Shown here: piece after piece, positions 53,959-63,017 of the stretch
How positions within the stretch are numbered: position 1 is the first letter of the stretch
Layout of the letters: every line of letters starts with the position of its first letter
Assembly (NCBI GenBank): GCA_002729885.1
Contig: PBUB01000002.1
Span: forward strand, 487,745-551,744
Length of the DNA: 64,000 bases
Direction of reading: 5' to 3'
From: Spirochaetaceae bacterium
GTDB lineage: Bacteria; Spirochaetota; Leptospiria; Leptospirales; Leptonemataceae
Program-made: the position numbers and the translations under genes
The notes under the pieces: model-generated
The model's database searches: none
What the model saw: the letters and a program-made list of their open reading frames with translations, nothing else
Told to the model about the DNA's origin: nothing

Positions 53959-55671
53959 TGTGGTCAGACCATGTTCCATCCATCGTCCCTCTGCTGTGAG
54001 CAATACGATCCGCGAAAGCTCCCAGATTCCATCCTGAAGTTGTTCGATCCAGCCGCCCAGGACAGGCGAGCCCAGCAGGAATAGAATAAGAAGTAGATGT
54101 AGAAAGTAGGCGCTAACAATCAGTATTTGACGGCCGGGTCTGCGAAATAGTATTAATGCTGAAGCAAGATAGAATACTGATGATATCACAATGATCTGCA
54201 GCAAAGCATGGAAGGTCCGGTAGGAAGTGGATTGGGCCAGGCGTGCTATGCTGCGGTTGATGGTGTTTTCCCAGAACGGAATTCGATTGCGAAGATGGGA
54301 CTGAAATGCTCCGAAGCTGCTATTATTGTCCGGAAAGAATCGATTATTCCAGCCCATCAGGATAGCAGAACCGGACAGTATCCATCCCAGAGACAGATCC
54401 GAGGAACTCATGGCAGCCTGTAAACCGGACAGAGTGCGATCCAGCACGGGAAATGCAGATAAAGCCAGCGCAGAAAGAAAAAGGTAGCCCAGGATTTTTC
54501 CGGTACGCATGCGAAGGTAAGAAAAAATCATTCCAGGAACACTTAGCTTGAGAGCATTCTTGATATGCGAAACATTGAGCTTCTCGTTTAGAAATCTACC
54601 CCCGTTTCGCTTCACAGTCATAGAAAATAGAAGAGGGTTTCGCTTGATTTCCTCCGGATGCAGATCTGCCAGCAGGGATGCGGTCCAGGCCGGATAGATT
54701 CTGAGAGGGCAGTCCGGATATACCGTACCTGCAATGAATCGTAGAAAAAATCCTTTGAGCCAGCCATAAGGGTTTCGCATGCGATAATCCACAGCCTGCA
54801 CTGCGAAATGCTTCTTTCCCATATTCTTTTCTTCCTGGATGAAGCGATCCAGGAGCGGCATGCAAAGCGAAGGGTCTACCGTGCCCCGGGAAAAATCCAC
54901 AATGACCTTTCTTCCCCTGCTGAATGCCAGACCGGATCTTAGAGCACCATAGGGCCCTGTGGGACGATAATGATCCACCTTGCGAATAGCATCTGCCTGA
55001 AGATTCAATGGCGGTGGATCCAGGTGCGAATCTTCCACGTAAACCAGTTGAGCGTCGTCGAATTTTTTTTCTTTTAGAAACGAATCCCAGGAAATGAGCA
55101 TTCTGGCTGCATCGTTGCGATCCTCCGGCATGAGCATGACCACGCTTATGCCTGTACGACTGGAAAGGGATTGAGAGAATTTCTTCTGTAATACTACGAA
55201 CAGCCCTTTTCCACGAGGAAAGGATAGAGCAGGAAAGGTGGCGAGTCTGCCGGCACGGAAAATTCGCTGAAACCAGGAGGCGGGAACAGGCAACCCTTCC
55301 GAGGTGGGTAGAATCTTCTGACCGGATTTGATAGAGCTGGAAAAAAGGATTCGAAAGCCGGTTCCTTCGCAGGCCTGGCGCAATCCCTTTGCAGTCCAGT
55401 GTTCTCTGGAAAGAATCATCACTGCGATTCCGCCGGGAGCCAGAGTTTCCAGCTGCCCGGTAAGCTGCCTGGAATCTCGGGCTGCATCGTCACCATCCAG
55501 ATAGATGCCATCCAGGCTGGAGGAGGGGGCAAAATCCATGGGGATGGGACTGGTCCGATCAGGAAAAAGTGCAGCCAGTTCCGGTCTGGACGGAGGATAG
55601 CCCACCCTTTCGGTCCAGGGTGGCAGAAAGGATTCAATGATTCTTCGGGTGAGCGTTTTTTCCAGACTCAT
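53878..55671 (-). CDS. Large membrane protein with methyltransferase-like and glycosyltransferase-like parts
   Basis: A 597-residue protein of unknown function. Residues 45-135 (SLDGIYLDGDDAARDSRQL, LAPGGIAVMILSREHW) resemble a Rossmann methyltransferase fold. Residues 173-390 (SVVMLMPEDRNDAARM, KVIVDFSRGTVDPSLCMPLLDRF, PLRIYPAWTASLL) resemble a GT2-type fold with a degenerate DxD. Residues 400-597 hold several membrane helices. The start ATG overlaps the cytochrome c stop in ATGA, so it is translationally coupled to the pdh operon. Assignments are by fold-like pattern only and may be wrong. Confidence 0.6.
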   Translation of the reverse strand: MSLEKTLTRRIIESFLPPWTERVGYPPSRPELAALFPDRTSPIPMDFAPSSSLDGIYLDGDDAARDSRQLTGQLETLAPGGIAVMILSREHWTAKGLRQACEGTGFRILFSSSIKSGQKILPTSEGLPVPASWFQRIFRAGRLATFPALSFPRGKGLFVVLQKKFSQSLSSRTGISVVMLMPEDRNDAARMLISWDSFLKEKKFDDAQLVYVEDSHLDPPPLNLQADAIRKVDHYRPTGPYGALRSGLAFSRGRKVIVDFSRGTVDPSLCMPLLDRFIQEEKNMGKKHFAVQAVDYRMRNPYGWLKGFFLRFIAGTVYPDCPLRIYPAWTASLLADLHPEEIKRNPLLFSMTVKRNGGRFLNEKLNVSHIKNALKLSVPGMIFSYLRMRTGKILGYLFLSALALSAFPVLDRTLSGLQAAMSSSDLSLGWILSGSAILMGWNNRFFPDNNSSFGAFQSHLRNRIPFWENTINRSIARLAQSTSYRTFHALLQIIVISSVFYLASALILFRRPGRQILIVSAYFLHLLLILFLLGSPVLGGWIEQLQDGIWELSRIVLLTAEGRWMEHGLTTLSLSFLGALELSCGFLIIFLFRRKYL

Positions 55672-56054
55672 GGTGCTTGTAAGTAGTGTATATATTCGGC
55701 TATGGTATTCAAATGCTCGGGCGGGATGTTTTGATAGGCCTGCATACCTGTTCGGCCACCTTCTACTCCAAATTCAATGGAGTTTCGAATTTCTGAAACG
55801 GTGGCTCCGTGTCGGTAGCTTGCCGGATTACGAAAGTCCGGTATGTCAAATCGACCGGAGGAGTTAAGAGGTCCATTGCCATCGCCTTTCAATCCATGAC
55901 AGGCATGACAGTTGTTTTCTATGAACCGGTCAAAGCCTGGTTGATGCTCTTGTGGAATCTGACTGCGCTGTCTCTGCACTTCCGGGTCGGCCAGAGGATC
56001 TCCGCAATAGAGAGTAGAAAGAAGCAGAGCCACAGGCCAGGTAGAAGATTTCAT
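55668..56054 (-). CDS. Small c-type cytochrome
   Basis: A 128-residue exported cytochrome. The signal region (LLLSTLYC) looks like a lipobox, so it may be membrane-anchored. One heme site, CHACH, at about residues 49-53, and the distal methionine probably in RTGMQAY, which fits a class I cytochrome with a cyt-c/cbb3-subunit-like fold. It is expected to carry electrons in the periplasm. Start and stop overlap the neighbours by four bases each (ATGA), coupling translation to pdhC and to the membrane protein behind it. Confidence 0.9.
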   Translation of the reverse strand: MKSSTWPVALLLSTLYCGDPLADPEVQRQRSQIPQEHQPGFDRFIENNCHACHGLKGDGNGPLNSSGRFDIPDFRNPASYRHGATVSEIRNSIEFGVEGGRTGMQAYQNIPPEHLNTIAEYIHYLQAP

Positions 56055-57550
56055 GAACCCACAATTAAATTGTATGGGTTTTCGATAAAGCCTTTAAGCG
56101 TTTGTAAGAACCTGGCCCCTTCTGCTCCGTCAATCACTCGGTGATCGCAACTGAGTGTCATGGTGATGGTCTTCTCTATAATAATGCTTCCGTCTTTCAC
56201 CACCGGCTTATCCACAATGCCACCTACAGCCAGAAGCGCTGCCTCCGGTTCATTGATAATGGCGGAGAATTCCTTAATTCCAAACATTCCCAGATTCGAA
56301 ATCGTGAACGTTCCGTTGGTAAATTCATCCGGTTTCAATTTTCTGGACCGGGCCCGGTTCACCAGGTCAACGGCGCTTCGGGACAGCTGCATGAGGCTTA
56401 TTTGATCTGCATTTCGCACATAGGGAGTGATGAGTCCTCCATCAATCGCCACTGCGATGCCGATGTCGATGTTACCATGTTCGAGAACATGATCTTCTCG
56501 CCATGAGCTGTTCACTACAGGGTGTCTTTGCAGACTCAGAGCCACTGCACGAGTAATTAGATCGTTCAGAGAGAACTTATGGATTTCCTGACCTTCAGAT
56601 GCCATCGCCGCCAGATCATCGTTCAGGGATTTGCGCAACTTTAGAATGGACTCTGCATTGAATTCTACAGTTAGATAGAAATGAGGAATATTGTTTTTGG
56701 CATCGTGAAGCCTGGAAGCGATTACTTTTCGCATATTGGAAAGCTCAACTTTGCGATCAGGCTTGATTTGAAGATTTCCTCCCCCGGTGGGGCGAGTCTT
56801 TTGAAACTCGTTTACATCATCTTCGGTGATAGTTCCTCCCCGACCGGTGGGTTCTATTAAGGAAAGATCGAGGTTCTTTTCCTTTGCTATGCGTCTTGCC
56901 AGTGGTGTGGCGCGAACGTTTGCCTTGCTTTTCTTAAACAGTATGCGATGAGCGGGTAGTGCAATCAGTCCATTCTGGGCAGGGGCATCCAGGATGGGCT
57001 TCTCTGGACTGCTGATGCGAACATCGGCGGAAGGTTTCAGCTTGCTCCTGGGCTGGCTTTCTTTCTTTGCCGCGGATGTCTTTGCTGCATCCGAGTCTGA
57101 GGGGCTGGATCCGGAAGACTGGGAATGCCCGGAGGCTTCTGAGTCAGAGGATTCGGAAGAGCCGGAGTCCCCTGAGGATGCTGATTTCGATGCAGAGCTC
57201 TCTGTTTCCGATGGTTTCTGGGACTGCCCGGCACTGTCCTCTTCGGCAGGAGCATTCTTTGCCTGCTCCAGGTCTTTCTTCGCTTTTTCCAGGATATCGG
57301 AGATTTCTTCACCCATTTCGCCCAGGACTCCCATGGGAGCTCCCACCGGCAGTCGATCTCCTTCTTCTGCCAGAGTAGCCAGCAGGATTCCTGAATCCAG
57401 GGCTTCCATCTCCATCACCGCTTTATCTGTTTCTACTTCTGCGATGACATCCCCGGGATCCACCGAATCTCCTTTGCTGATGGTCCAGCGAACGAAGTTC
57501 CCTTCGCTCATAGTAGGGCTTAGCTGTGTCAGTTCGATTAGTTTTGCCAT
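56051..57550 (-). CDS. pdhC: Dihydrolipoamide acetyltransferase, E2 of pyruvate dehydrogenase
   Basis: A 499-residue E2. The lipoyl domain at 1-80 has Lys43 in EVETDKAVMEME. A Ser/Asp/Gly/Gln-rich linker (about 100-185) follows. The peripheral-subunit-binding domain (about 215-250) contains RATPLARRIAKEKNLDLSLI. The catalytic domain ends with SCDHRVIDGAEGARF, where His470 and Asp474 are the HRxxDG active-site residues. It transfers the acetyl group from lipoate to CoA. E3 is not in the window. The start is 31 bases after pdhB. Confidence 0.95.
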   Translation of the reverse strand: MAKLIELTQLSPTMSEGNFVRWTISKGDSVDPGDVIAEVETDKAVMEMEALDSGILLATLAEEGDRLPVGAPMGVLGEMGEEISDILEKAKKDLEQAKNAPAEEDSAGQSQKPSETESSASKSASSGDSGSSESSDSEASGHSQSSGSSPSDSDAAKTSAAKKESQPRSKLKPSADVRISSPEKPILDAPAQNGLIALPAHRILFKKSKANVRATPLARRIAKEKNLDLSLIEPTGRGGTITEDDVNEFQKTRPTGGGNLQIKPDRKVELSNMRKVIASRLHDAKNNIPHFYLTVEFNAESILKLRKSLNDDLAAMASEGQEIHKFSLNDLITRAVALSLQRHPVVNSSWREDHVLEHGNIDIGIAVAIDGGLITPYVRNADQISLMQLSRSAVDLVNRARSRKLKPDEFTNGTFTISNLGMFGIKEFSAIINEPEAALLAVGGIVDKPVVKDGSIIIEKTITMTLSCDHRVIDGAEGARFLQTLKGFIENPYNLIVGS

Positions 57551-57581
57551 TTTAATTCCTCTGGATGAGCTTTGCGAAGAC

Positions 57582-58562
57582 TCAATTCATTAGCTCCTCG
57601 ACAGCGGCCAGGATTCTGGATGGATTGGGCAGACTGGCTGCTTCCAGGTTTTTCGCATAAGGCATGGGAACGTCTTCCTGGGTGACACGAAGCACCGGAG
57701 CCTGCAGATCATAGAAACAGTTCCTTTGAATGATGTCCGAGACATGGGAACCCACAGATGCCCTGGGCCAGGATTCCTCGATGATCAATGCGCGACCGGT
57801 CTTTCGCACGGTTTCGTAGATTGCACTTTCATCCATGGGCCGCAGGCTGCGAAGATCCAGAATCTCAGGATCGTAACCGGCTTTCTGAATGTCTTCCAGA
57901 GCTTCGAGAGCAAAATGATATCCCCTGGACCAGCAAATGATGCTGAAGTCTTTACCTTCTTTCTTTAGTTCTGCCTGACCAAGCGGAATCAGGAATTCCT
58001 CTTCTGGCACTTCGCCGGTGACGTTGTAAAGAACTTCGCCTTCAATAAATACCACGGGATTGTTGTCGCGTATCGAAGTCTTTAATAAACCCAGCGCATC
58101 ATAAGGTGTGGAAGGAGTCACCACTTTCAGTCCTGGACAATGCAGATACAGCGACTCCAGTGCCTGGGAATGTTGAGCGGCCAGCATGCCGCCTGCTCCT
58201 CCTGGCCCCCGAAAGGTTACCGGAATCGGGAACTGTCCGCCGCTCATATAGAACATCTTCGCCGCGTTGTTATAGAGCTGGTCGAACGCTACCAGGGAAA
58301 AGTTCCATGTCATGAATTCTATAATCGGCCTCAGGCCGCACATGGCAGCGCCAATGCCAACTCCGGCGAATCCCTGCTCGGAAATGGGAGTATCTACCAC
58401 TCTCTCCTCGCCAAATTCCTTGAGCAGTCCCTGGGTGGCTTTATAGGCTCCTTCATAATAACCTACCTCTTCGCCCATCAAAAATACATCTTTGTCGCGC
58501 TGCATTTCCTCAAAGATTGCCCGGCGAATGGCTTCCCTGTAGCTGATTTTGGTTTTTCCCAT
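57582..58562 (-). CDS. pdhB: Pyruvate dehydrogenase E1 component, beta subunit
   Basis: A 326-residue beta subunit of the heterotetrameric E1. Motifs GEEVGYYEGAYKATQGL, DTPISEQGFAGVGIGAAMCGLRPI, QFPIPVTFRGPGG, HSQALESLYLHCPGLKVV and LIIEESWPRASVGSHV occur in the usual order; the pyruvate-binding His and Glu are in QHSQALES and TPISEQ. It acts with the alpha subunit to decarboxylate pyruvate and acetylate lipoate on E2. Part of the minus-strand pdhA-pdhB-pdhC operon. Confidence 0.95.
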   Translation of the reverse strand: MGKTKISYREAIRRAIFEEMQRDKDVFLMGEEVGYYEGAYKATQGLLKEFGEERVVDTPISEQGFAGVGIGAAMCGLRPIIEFMTWNFSLVAFDQLYNNAAKMFYMSGGQFPIPVTFRGPGGAGGMLAAQHSQALESLYLHCPGLKVVTPSTPYDALGLLKTSIRDNNPVVFIEGEVLYNVTGEVPEEEFLIPLGQAELKKEGKDFSIICWSRGYHFALEALEDIQKAGYDPEILDLRSLRPMDESAIYETVRKTGRALIIEESWPRASVGSHVSDIIQRNCFYDLQAPVLRVTQEDVPMPYAKNLEAASLPNPSRILAAVEELMN

Positions 58563-58669
58563 GATAACTGCCTTTTGTGAATAGCTGCTCTTTTACTCTA
58601 GGTTATTGTTCTTGATCGAAAATGTCTGTTTATGCGTCTGCCTATGCGGTCCGTGTCTTCTCCGCGTAA

Positions 58670-59752
58670 TCAGGGCGCATAAATGTCTGTATAAAGATCG
58701 GAAGGCGGTGGTACTTCGGATTTCTCGGCAAATTCCAGCGCCTGTTCCAGGGTATGACTTACTTCGGATTCCATTCTGGCCAGATCCTTTTCCGGCACTC
58801 CACTTTCCATAAGGGTATCGTAGGCGCGACGCAGAGGATCCATCTTTTTGTAGGTCTCTACTTCATCTTTGGTTCTGTATTTCGCAGGATCCGACATGCT
58901 ATGCCCGCGAAAACGATAGGTGCTGATTTCCAGAAGAGCAGGGCCTTCGCCGGCTCGGGCCGCATCCACATATTTCTTTACCTTTTGTTCTACATCCAGG
59001 ACATCGCCGCCGCTGAAGTGATCTCGAGGCATATCGTAGGCTACAGCTCGAATACTGACATCGGCCACCGACAGTGAGCGATACTCCGGAGTGCCCATAG
59101 AGTAGTGGTTGTTTTCGCATATGAAAATTACCGGAAGATTCCAGAGGCTGGCCAGATTCAATCCTTCATGAAAAGCGCCAATGTTAGCGGCTCCTTCACC
59201 AAAGAAACAGATGCATACATTATCTTTTTTACGATAACGTATGGACCAGCCAATTCCGGAAGCCAGAGCCACATGCCCGCCTACAATTCCGTGGCCTCCC
59301 ATAAAATTCTTCTCTTTGCTGAAAAAGTGCATGGATCCGCCTTTACCCTGGACAATGCCGGTTTTCTTTCCCAGCAATTCTGCCAGCAATGCAGCGGGAT
59401 CCAGTCCTCTCTGCAATGCATGTCCATGATCCCTGTACGTGCTCACAACATAGTCATCTTCCCTCAGTGCATTCAGGGCACCCACACCCACAGCTTCCTG
59501 ACCAATGTAAAGATGGCAGAAGCCGCCGAACTTTCCCTGGGCATAAGCTTTGGCCGCAGTTTCCTCAAAACGACGGATCATTAACATTTCTCCGTACATC
59601 TTGAGCAGTAGATCCCGGTCATTGCCCTGGACTTTCTTGATGGGTATTTCTTCTGGTAGGGGGATGGAGTGGCTGCGCTCTTTCACGTTTCTGAGTAGAA
59701 CACCCTGGCCTGTCGTGGGCAAGCGGATTTTTCTGCATTCCCGGGAAGTCAT
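58670..59752 (-). CDS. pdhA: Pyruvate dehydrogenase E1 component, alpha subunit
   Basis: A 360-residue alpha subunit. YGEMLMIRRFEETAAKAYAQGKFGGFCHLYIGQEAVGVG, STYRDHGHALQRG, and the TPP motif beginning FGEGAANIGAFHEG and ending with the conserved NN in ICENNHYSMG are all present. The phosphorylation-loop-like YRFRGHSMSDPAKYRTKDE region is also seen. The TPP motif has GEG where GDG is usual, a common variant in this family. The annotated ATG at 59752 lacks a good ribosome site and the first 40 residues are unlike the family, so a downstream start (for example GTG at 59686) is possible. Confidence 0.95.
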   Translation of the reverse strand: MTSRECRKIRLPTTGQGVLLRNVKERSHSIPLPEEIPIKKVQGNDRDLLLKMYGEMLMIRRFEETAAKAYAQGKFGGFCHLYIGQEAVGVGALNALREDDYVVSTYRDHGHALQRGLDPAALLAELLGKKTGIVQGKGGSMHFFSKEKNFMGGHGIVGGHVALASGIGWSIRYRKKDNVCICFFGEGAANIGAFHEGLNLASLWNLPVIFICENNHYSMGTPEYRSLSVADVSIRAVAYDMPRDHFSGGDVLDVEQKVKKYVDAARAGEGPALLEISTYRFRGHSMSDPAKYRTKDEVETYKKMDPLRRAYDTLMESGVPEKDLARMESEVSHTLEQALEFAEKSEVPPPSDLYTDIYAP

Positions 59753-59935
59753 CCATGATTGTCTTTACATGAGCAATCACCGATGGAATTGGATAAGATT
59801 GGGTGCACTGCACATCGGAACGAAGTTATGATGCCAAAGAATAGAAGAAATCAGTGGAAACAATTGCTCCAGACCAGCGAAACGATGGGTTATGAATCCT
59901 CGGTAGCGTTCTCAAGAAAGGATGCATTGCCAGGT

Positions 59936-60709
59936 ATGCAGAAGAGAATCCTTACATTGCTTTTCATCGTCTCTGTCGGCGTTGCCTGTAGCCCTGCAGG
60001 TTCGGATCCGACGAATGGAGCCTCCGAAGCGGAGCTTTATGGAAATACCCAGCCTCATCTATATCTTTCCGGGCAGTTTGATCCTTACTCACATGTAGGC
60101 TTTACAACTCTGGAAAAGGCGGGCATACCTGCTTCCAGGAAAGGGATGGTCTTAAGAAAGGAGACCACCGAGGCCCTCAAGAAGATGCTTTTTCGCTTCA
60201 AGAAGGATCATCCCAATATTCGATTCTGGGTTCAGAGTGCTACAAGACCATTCAACTCGCAAAAAGGAATCTGGGAAGCGAAGTGGAACGGTCAGCGCAA
60301 AGTATCGGGGATGGACCTGCGAACCATTAAGGACCCATTGAAGCGAGCCCGAATGATCCTGGAATACTCCAGTATGCCCGGAACATCTCGTCATCACTGG
60401 GGCACTGACTTTGACATTAACAGTTTGAATCCTGCGTACTATCGCAGCGGCACAGGAAAGATCATCTACGAATGGATGCTGGCCAATGCACCTGACTTTG
60501 GTTTCTGCCTGGTTTACACCGAAGGAAGGGATGGCGGATATCAATGGGAGCCCTGGCACTGGTCCTACAGACCGCTTTCTGCTCCCATGCTTCGAGACTG
60601 GAATCGGCTTTATGATGCGAACAAGATTCGTACAAACTTTTCCGGTTCGGATGCAGCTTTTCATCTGGCTCCGGAATATGTAAATACCATTGGCGCTGCC
60701 TGTAAGTAA
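59936..60709 (+). CDS. D-Ala-D-Ala carboxypeptidase, VanY/M15 family lipoprotein
   Basis: A 257-residue metallopeptidase. The signal ends in a lipobox (VGVAC, lipid Cys18). Zinc ligands are in the SxHxxGxxxD motif (SRHHWGTDFD, His153 and Asp160) and His208 in EPWHW, with Glu205 as catalytic base. SATRPFNSQK supplies the substrate-binding arginine. It should trim the terminal D-Ala of peptidoglycan stem peptides. The ATG at 59936 begins the signal peptide; longer in-frame starts are unlikely. The amidase gene converges on it. Confidence 0.92.
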   Translation: MQKRILTLLFIVSVGVACSPAGSDPTNGASEAELYGNTQPHLYLSGQFDPYSHVGFTTLEKAGIPASRKGMVLRKETTEALKKMLFRFKKDHPNIRFWVQSATRPFNSQKGIWEAKWNGQRKVSGMDLRTIKDPLKRARMILEYSSMPGTSRHHWGTDFDINSLNPAYYRSGTGKIIYEWMLANAPDFGFCLVYTEGRDGGYQWEPWHWSYRPLSAPMLRDWNRLYDANKIRTNFSGSDAAFHLAPEYVNTIGAACK

Positions 60710-60783
60710 TCAATAACGTCGCGGTCGGGCTACTCCTGCAGTGCCAGAGATCCGTAGTTCCAGAGTTCCGTAGTCCTGAAGTC

Positions 60784-61392
60784 CTATTCCATTTCAAGTT
60801 TTCGCTTGATGGATGCCGCTACATCAGCCCGGACTTTGGACATATCCAGATGTTTGCCCGGGCACTGAGTATTCTGGAGCTCTCCATGTCCTACGATGCG
60901 TTCCGGTGGAATGTTGTATCGCATGGAAAGATTGGTTAAAAGTTGAATCAAAGCTTCGTACTGAAGTGGATGTACATCGTGGTTTTCGAAGTTACCTACC
61001 AGGGCTACAGCAATTCCAAGATAATTTACATAAGAAATTCGCGTACTGTAATTCAGGGTGCGCTTCTCCCATAGTCCGCTCACTTCAATCTGGCCGATGG
61101 AGGTATTCATACTTCCATTGTTTATCAAGAAATGGTATGCGATATCCGGCCAGCCATGCTTCTTCTTATGGAGTGCCCGATAATACTCCAGGTTTCCGGA
61201 ATCGCCAGCGGTATGATGAACGACTATAAATCGCCATCGCATTTCCCTCCACATGTAGTCCCCCAGTAAGTACAGAAAGAATACAGCACTGGCAATCAAT
61301 AGGAACTTGAGCCAGGGGCGACGCTTCTGTGGAATAGGCTCCGGGGGCTGAGGATTGAACCCACGAGTTTTCTGAAATATCCTGGAACTCAT
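60784..61392 (-). CDS. N-acetylmuramoyl-L-alanine amidase (Amidase_2)
   Basis: A 202-residue protein with a basic N-terminus, one membrane helix (about 29-46), and an Amidase_2/PGRP domain. FIVVHHTAGDSGN holds the first zinc His; GWPDIAYHFLINNG and GHGELQNTQCPGKHLDM carry the second His and the Cys ligand. YVNYLGIAVALVGNF is the conserved strand-helix. It is anchored to the inner membrane with the catalytic domain in the periplasm, cleaving the amide between MurNAc and L-Ala. It converges with the carboxypeptidase, a second peptidoglycan enzyme. Confidence 0.9.
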   Translation of the reverse strand: MSSRIFQKTRGFNPQPPEPIPQKRRPWLKFLLIASAVFFLYLLGDYMWREMRWRFIVVHHTAGDSGNLEYYRALHKKKHGWPDIAYHFLINNGSMNTSIGQIEVSGLWEKRTLNYSTRISYVNYLGIAVALVGNFENHDVHPLQYEALIQLLTNLSMRYNIPPERIVGHGELQNTQCPGKHLDMSKVRADVAASIKRKLEME

Positions 61393-61476
61393 GTATCGGT
61401 GATATGTTGGAAATGTAATTCTCTCAGAAAAGTGTTTTCTCCTGGAGAATCAGAAAATCCTTCAAGGTTATAGCGT

Positions 61477-62076
61477 CTATTCTGGATCCGCCAGACGAAA
61501 CGATAGAATTTTGCCGTACTGGATTTGCAAGTTGAAGCTCTTTTCCAGAGGGCTACTCAGTAGTAGTTCCAGAAAGCAGCGAACCACTCCTCCATGGGTG
61601 ACTACAATTACATGAGGATTGGTCTGTGAATTCCGGTCAGGCTGAGTTTTCTCAGGCTTCTGGTGAAGCATATTCCAGTAGAAGTGCTTCACTCGCGAAT
61701 GGAGTTGAAGGTAGCTCTCACCTCCGGGAGGGGCTACATGGGCCAGATCTGCCATCCAGTGCGAAAGCTCTGCTTGCGGGATTTCGTTGTAGTTTCTGCA
61801 TTCCCACTCTCCAAAGTTAAGCTCCATAAGATTCGAATCCAGCTGCAACTGCAGATCCGACCTTGCATATCGCCCCACCAGGAAGTCTCCCAGGATCCGG
61901 CAACGTTTGAGAGGACTGGACCAGATGGCTGCGGGTGATGGACAGATCTTCTGAAGTTCAATGAATATCTGATCGAATTGATCTTCAAAACCGGCTTCAA
62001 GATCCAGATCGCTCTGACCGTAACACATTCCGGTAGGTGCCACGGTCTTTGTGTGACGAATCAGATGTAGTTCCAT
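61477..62076 (-). CDS. cobC: Alpha-ribazole phosphatase-like histidine phosphatase
   Basis: A 199-residue histidine phosphatase. LIRHTKT at the N-terminus has the phosphohistidine His8; CYGQSDLDL, SSPLKRCR, GEWECRNYNEI and VVTHGGVVRCFLELLL complete the family. Adjacent cobS, with a 16-base overlap, points to alpha-ribazole phosphatase of cobalamin lower-ligand assembly. The name is based on context and the CYGQSD motif. Confidence 0.9.
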   Translation of the reverse strand: MELHLIRHTKTVAPTGMCYGQSDLDLEAGFEDQFDQIFIELQKICPSPAAIWSSPLKRCRILGDFLVGRYARSDLQLQLDSNLMELNFGEWECRNYNEIPQAELSHWMADLAHVAPPGGESYLQLHSRVKHFYWNMLHQKPEKTQPDRNSQTNPHVIVVTHGGVVRCFLELLLSSPLEKSFNLQIQYGKILSFRLADPE

Positions 62077-62849
62077 GACATGGCCGCCGTCAGATAGATG
62101 CTAACCTCTGTTAGTTGCTGCAACGCTCCCAGAGTGTCGCCTGTATAGCCTCCCAGCCATTTCTGGATGAGGCGAATCCAGTAGAAAGTCATGACCAGAG
62201 CAGGAAAGAATCCCAGGATCAGAAGCGGGCGATCATAAAGTATCAGCGCAGAAAATACGAGCGCTGCCAGACCGATGATCCTATATCCCCGGGGAAGGCG
62301 AGTGCTTGCCATGGGTTTGGATTTGCTCATGGCGGATGAGCTTGCATTTCGCATGAAATCTACCAGCGAAGAGGCCAGGTAGCGACTGGCCGTATGGGCG
62401 AATATTAAGATAAGTGCGAAATCTACGCTACTTTGAGAGGCAATGGAATAACTGGCTGCAAATTTAAAAGCCAGTATGAAGATCAACGCCACAGTTCCAA
62501 AGGTGCCAATCCGGCTATCTTTCATTATTTCCAGAATTCGATCCCGACTCCAACCGCCGCCCAGAGCATCCGTGGAATCCGCCAGCCCGTCTTCATGAAA
62601 TGCTCCTGTGATCCAGATGGATGCTAGCATTGAAAACAGAACAGCAATAGAAGGATGCCAGAAGATCGCACTAGCTAGAAAGATAAGAGCGCAGAACGAT
62701 CCTACCAGAACACCAATCCAGGGAAAATAGGCTCTGGATAGCTGCAGTTTTTCCGGGTTATGGTCTACTTGAAAGGGAAGAGGAATCCTGGTATAGAAAG
62801 TCCAGGCGATGCATAGCAGATTCAAATGATGCTTGAGCCAGTTTAGCAC
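62061..62849 (-). CDS. cobS: Adenosylcobinamide-GDP ribazoletransferase
   Basis: A 262-residue membrane enzyme that joins adenosylcobinamide-GDP and alpha-ribazole to finish cobalamin. FYTRIPLPF opens the protein; the family signature GAFHEDGLADSTDALGGGWSRDRILEIMKDSRIGTFG is complete in order, with about six helices and a C-terminal LGGYTGDTLGALQQLTE. It overlaps cobC by 16 bases and lies 18 bases after the small frame at 62868-63017. Confidence 0.95.
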   Translation of the reverse strand: MLNWLKHHLNLLCIAWTFYTRIPLPFQVDHNPEKLQLSRAYFPWIGVLVGSFCALIFLASAIFWHPSIAVLFSMLASIWITGAFHEDGLADSTDALGGGWSRDRILEIMKDSRIGTFGTVALIFILAFKFAASYSIASQSSVDFALILIFAHTASRYLASSLVDFMRNASSSAMSKSKPMASTRLPRGYRIIGLAALVFSALILYDRPLLILGFFPALVMTFYWIRLIQKWLGGYTGDTLGALQQLTEVSIYLTAAMSWNYI

Positions 62850-62867
62850 GATACTTATCTCTTATCT

Positions 62868-63017
62868 TCAATGAAGGGCTACGATTCGTCGGAAGCCTAC
62901 TTTCGCGGGAATAAACCCTGGATCCTGAGCCAAAGATCTTCGAAGGGCTTTAGCTGTATCTCCTCCGGAAACCCCGGTGCATGGAATGCTGGTGCCCTTG
63001 ACCTGTAACCCTGAAAT
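62868..63017 (-). other. In-frame open segment following the cobT stop
   Basis: After the cobT TAG the same frame stays open for 49 codons to a TGA at 62868, 18 bases before the cobS start. The translation contains GTSIPCTGVSGGDTAKALRR and DPGFIPAKVGFRRIV, which look like ordinary protein sequence. It has no ATG and no family I recognise. It may be a fragment of a former gene, a short ORF with an unusual start, or chance. Confidence 0.35.

Noticed and set aside
56994..57593. 199-residue Ser/Glu-rich plus-strand frame
   Set aside because: It is the antisense of the pdhC lipoyl domain and Ser-rich linker, whose own motifs are clear.
62850..63017. Cobalamin riboswitch between cobT and cobS
   Set aside because: No B12-box-like conserved segment could be found on either strand, and the segment reads as protein-like.
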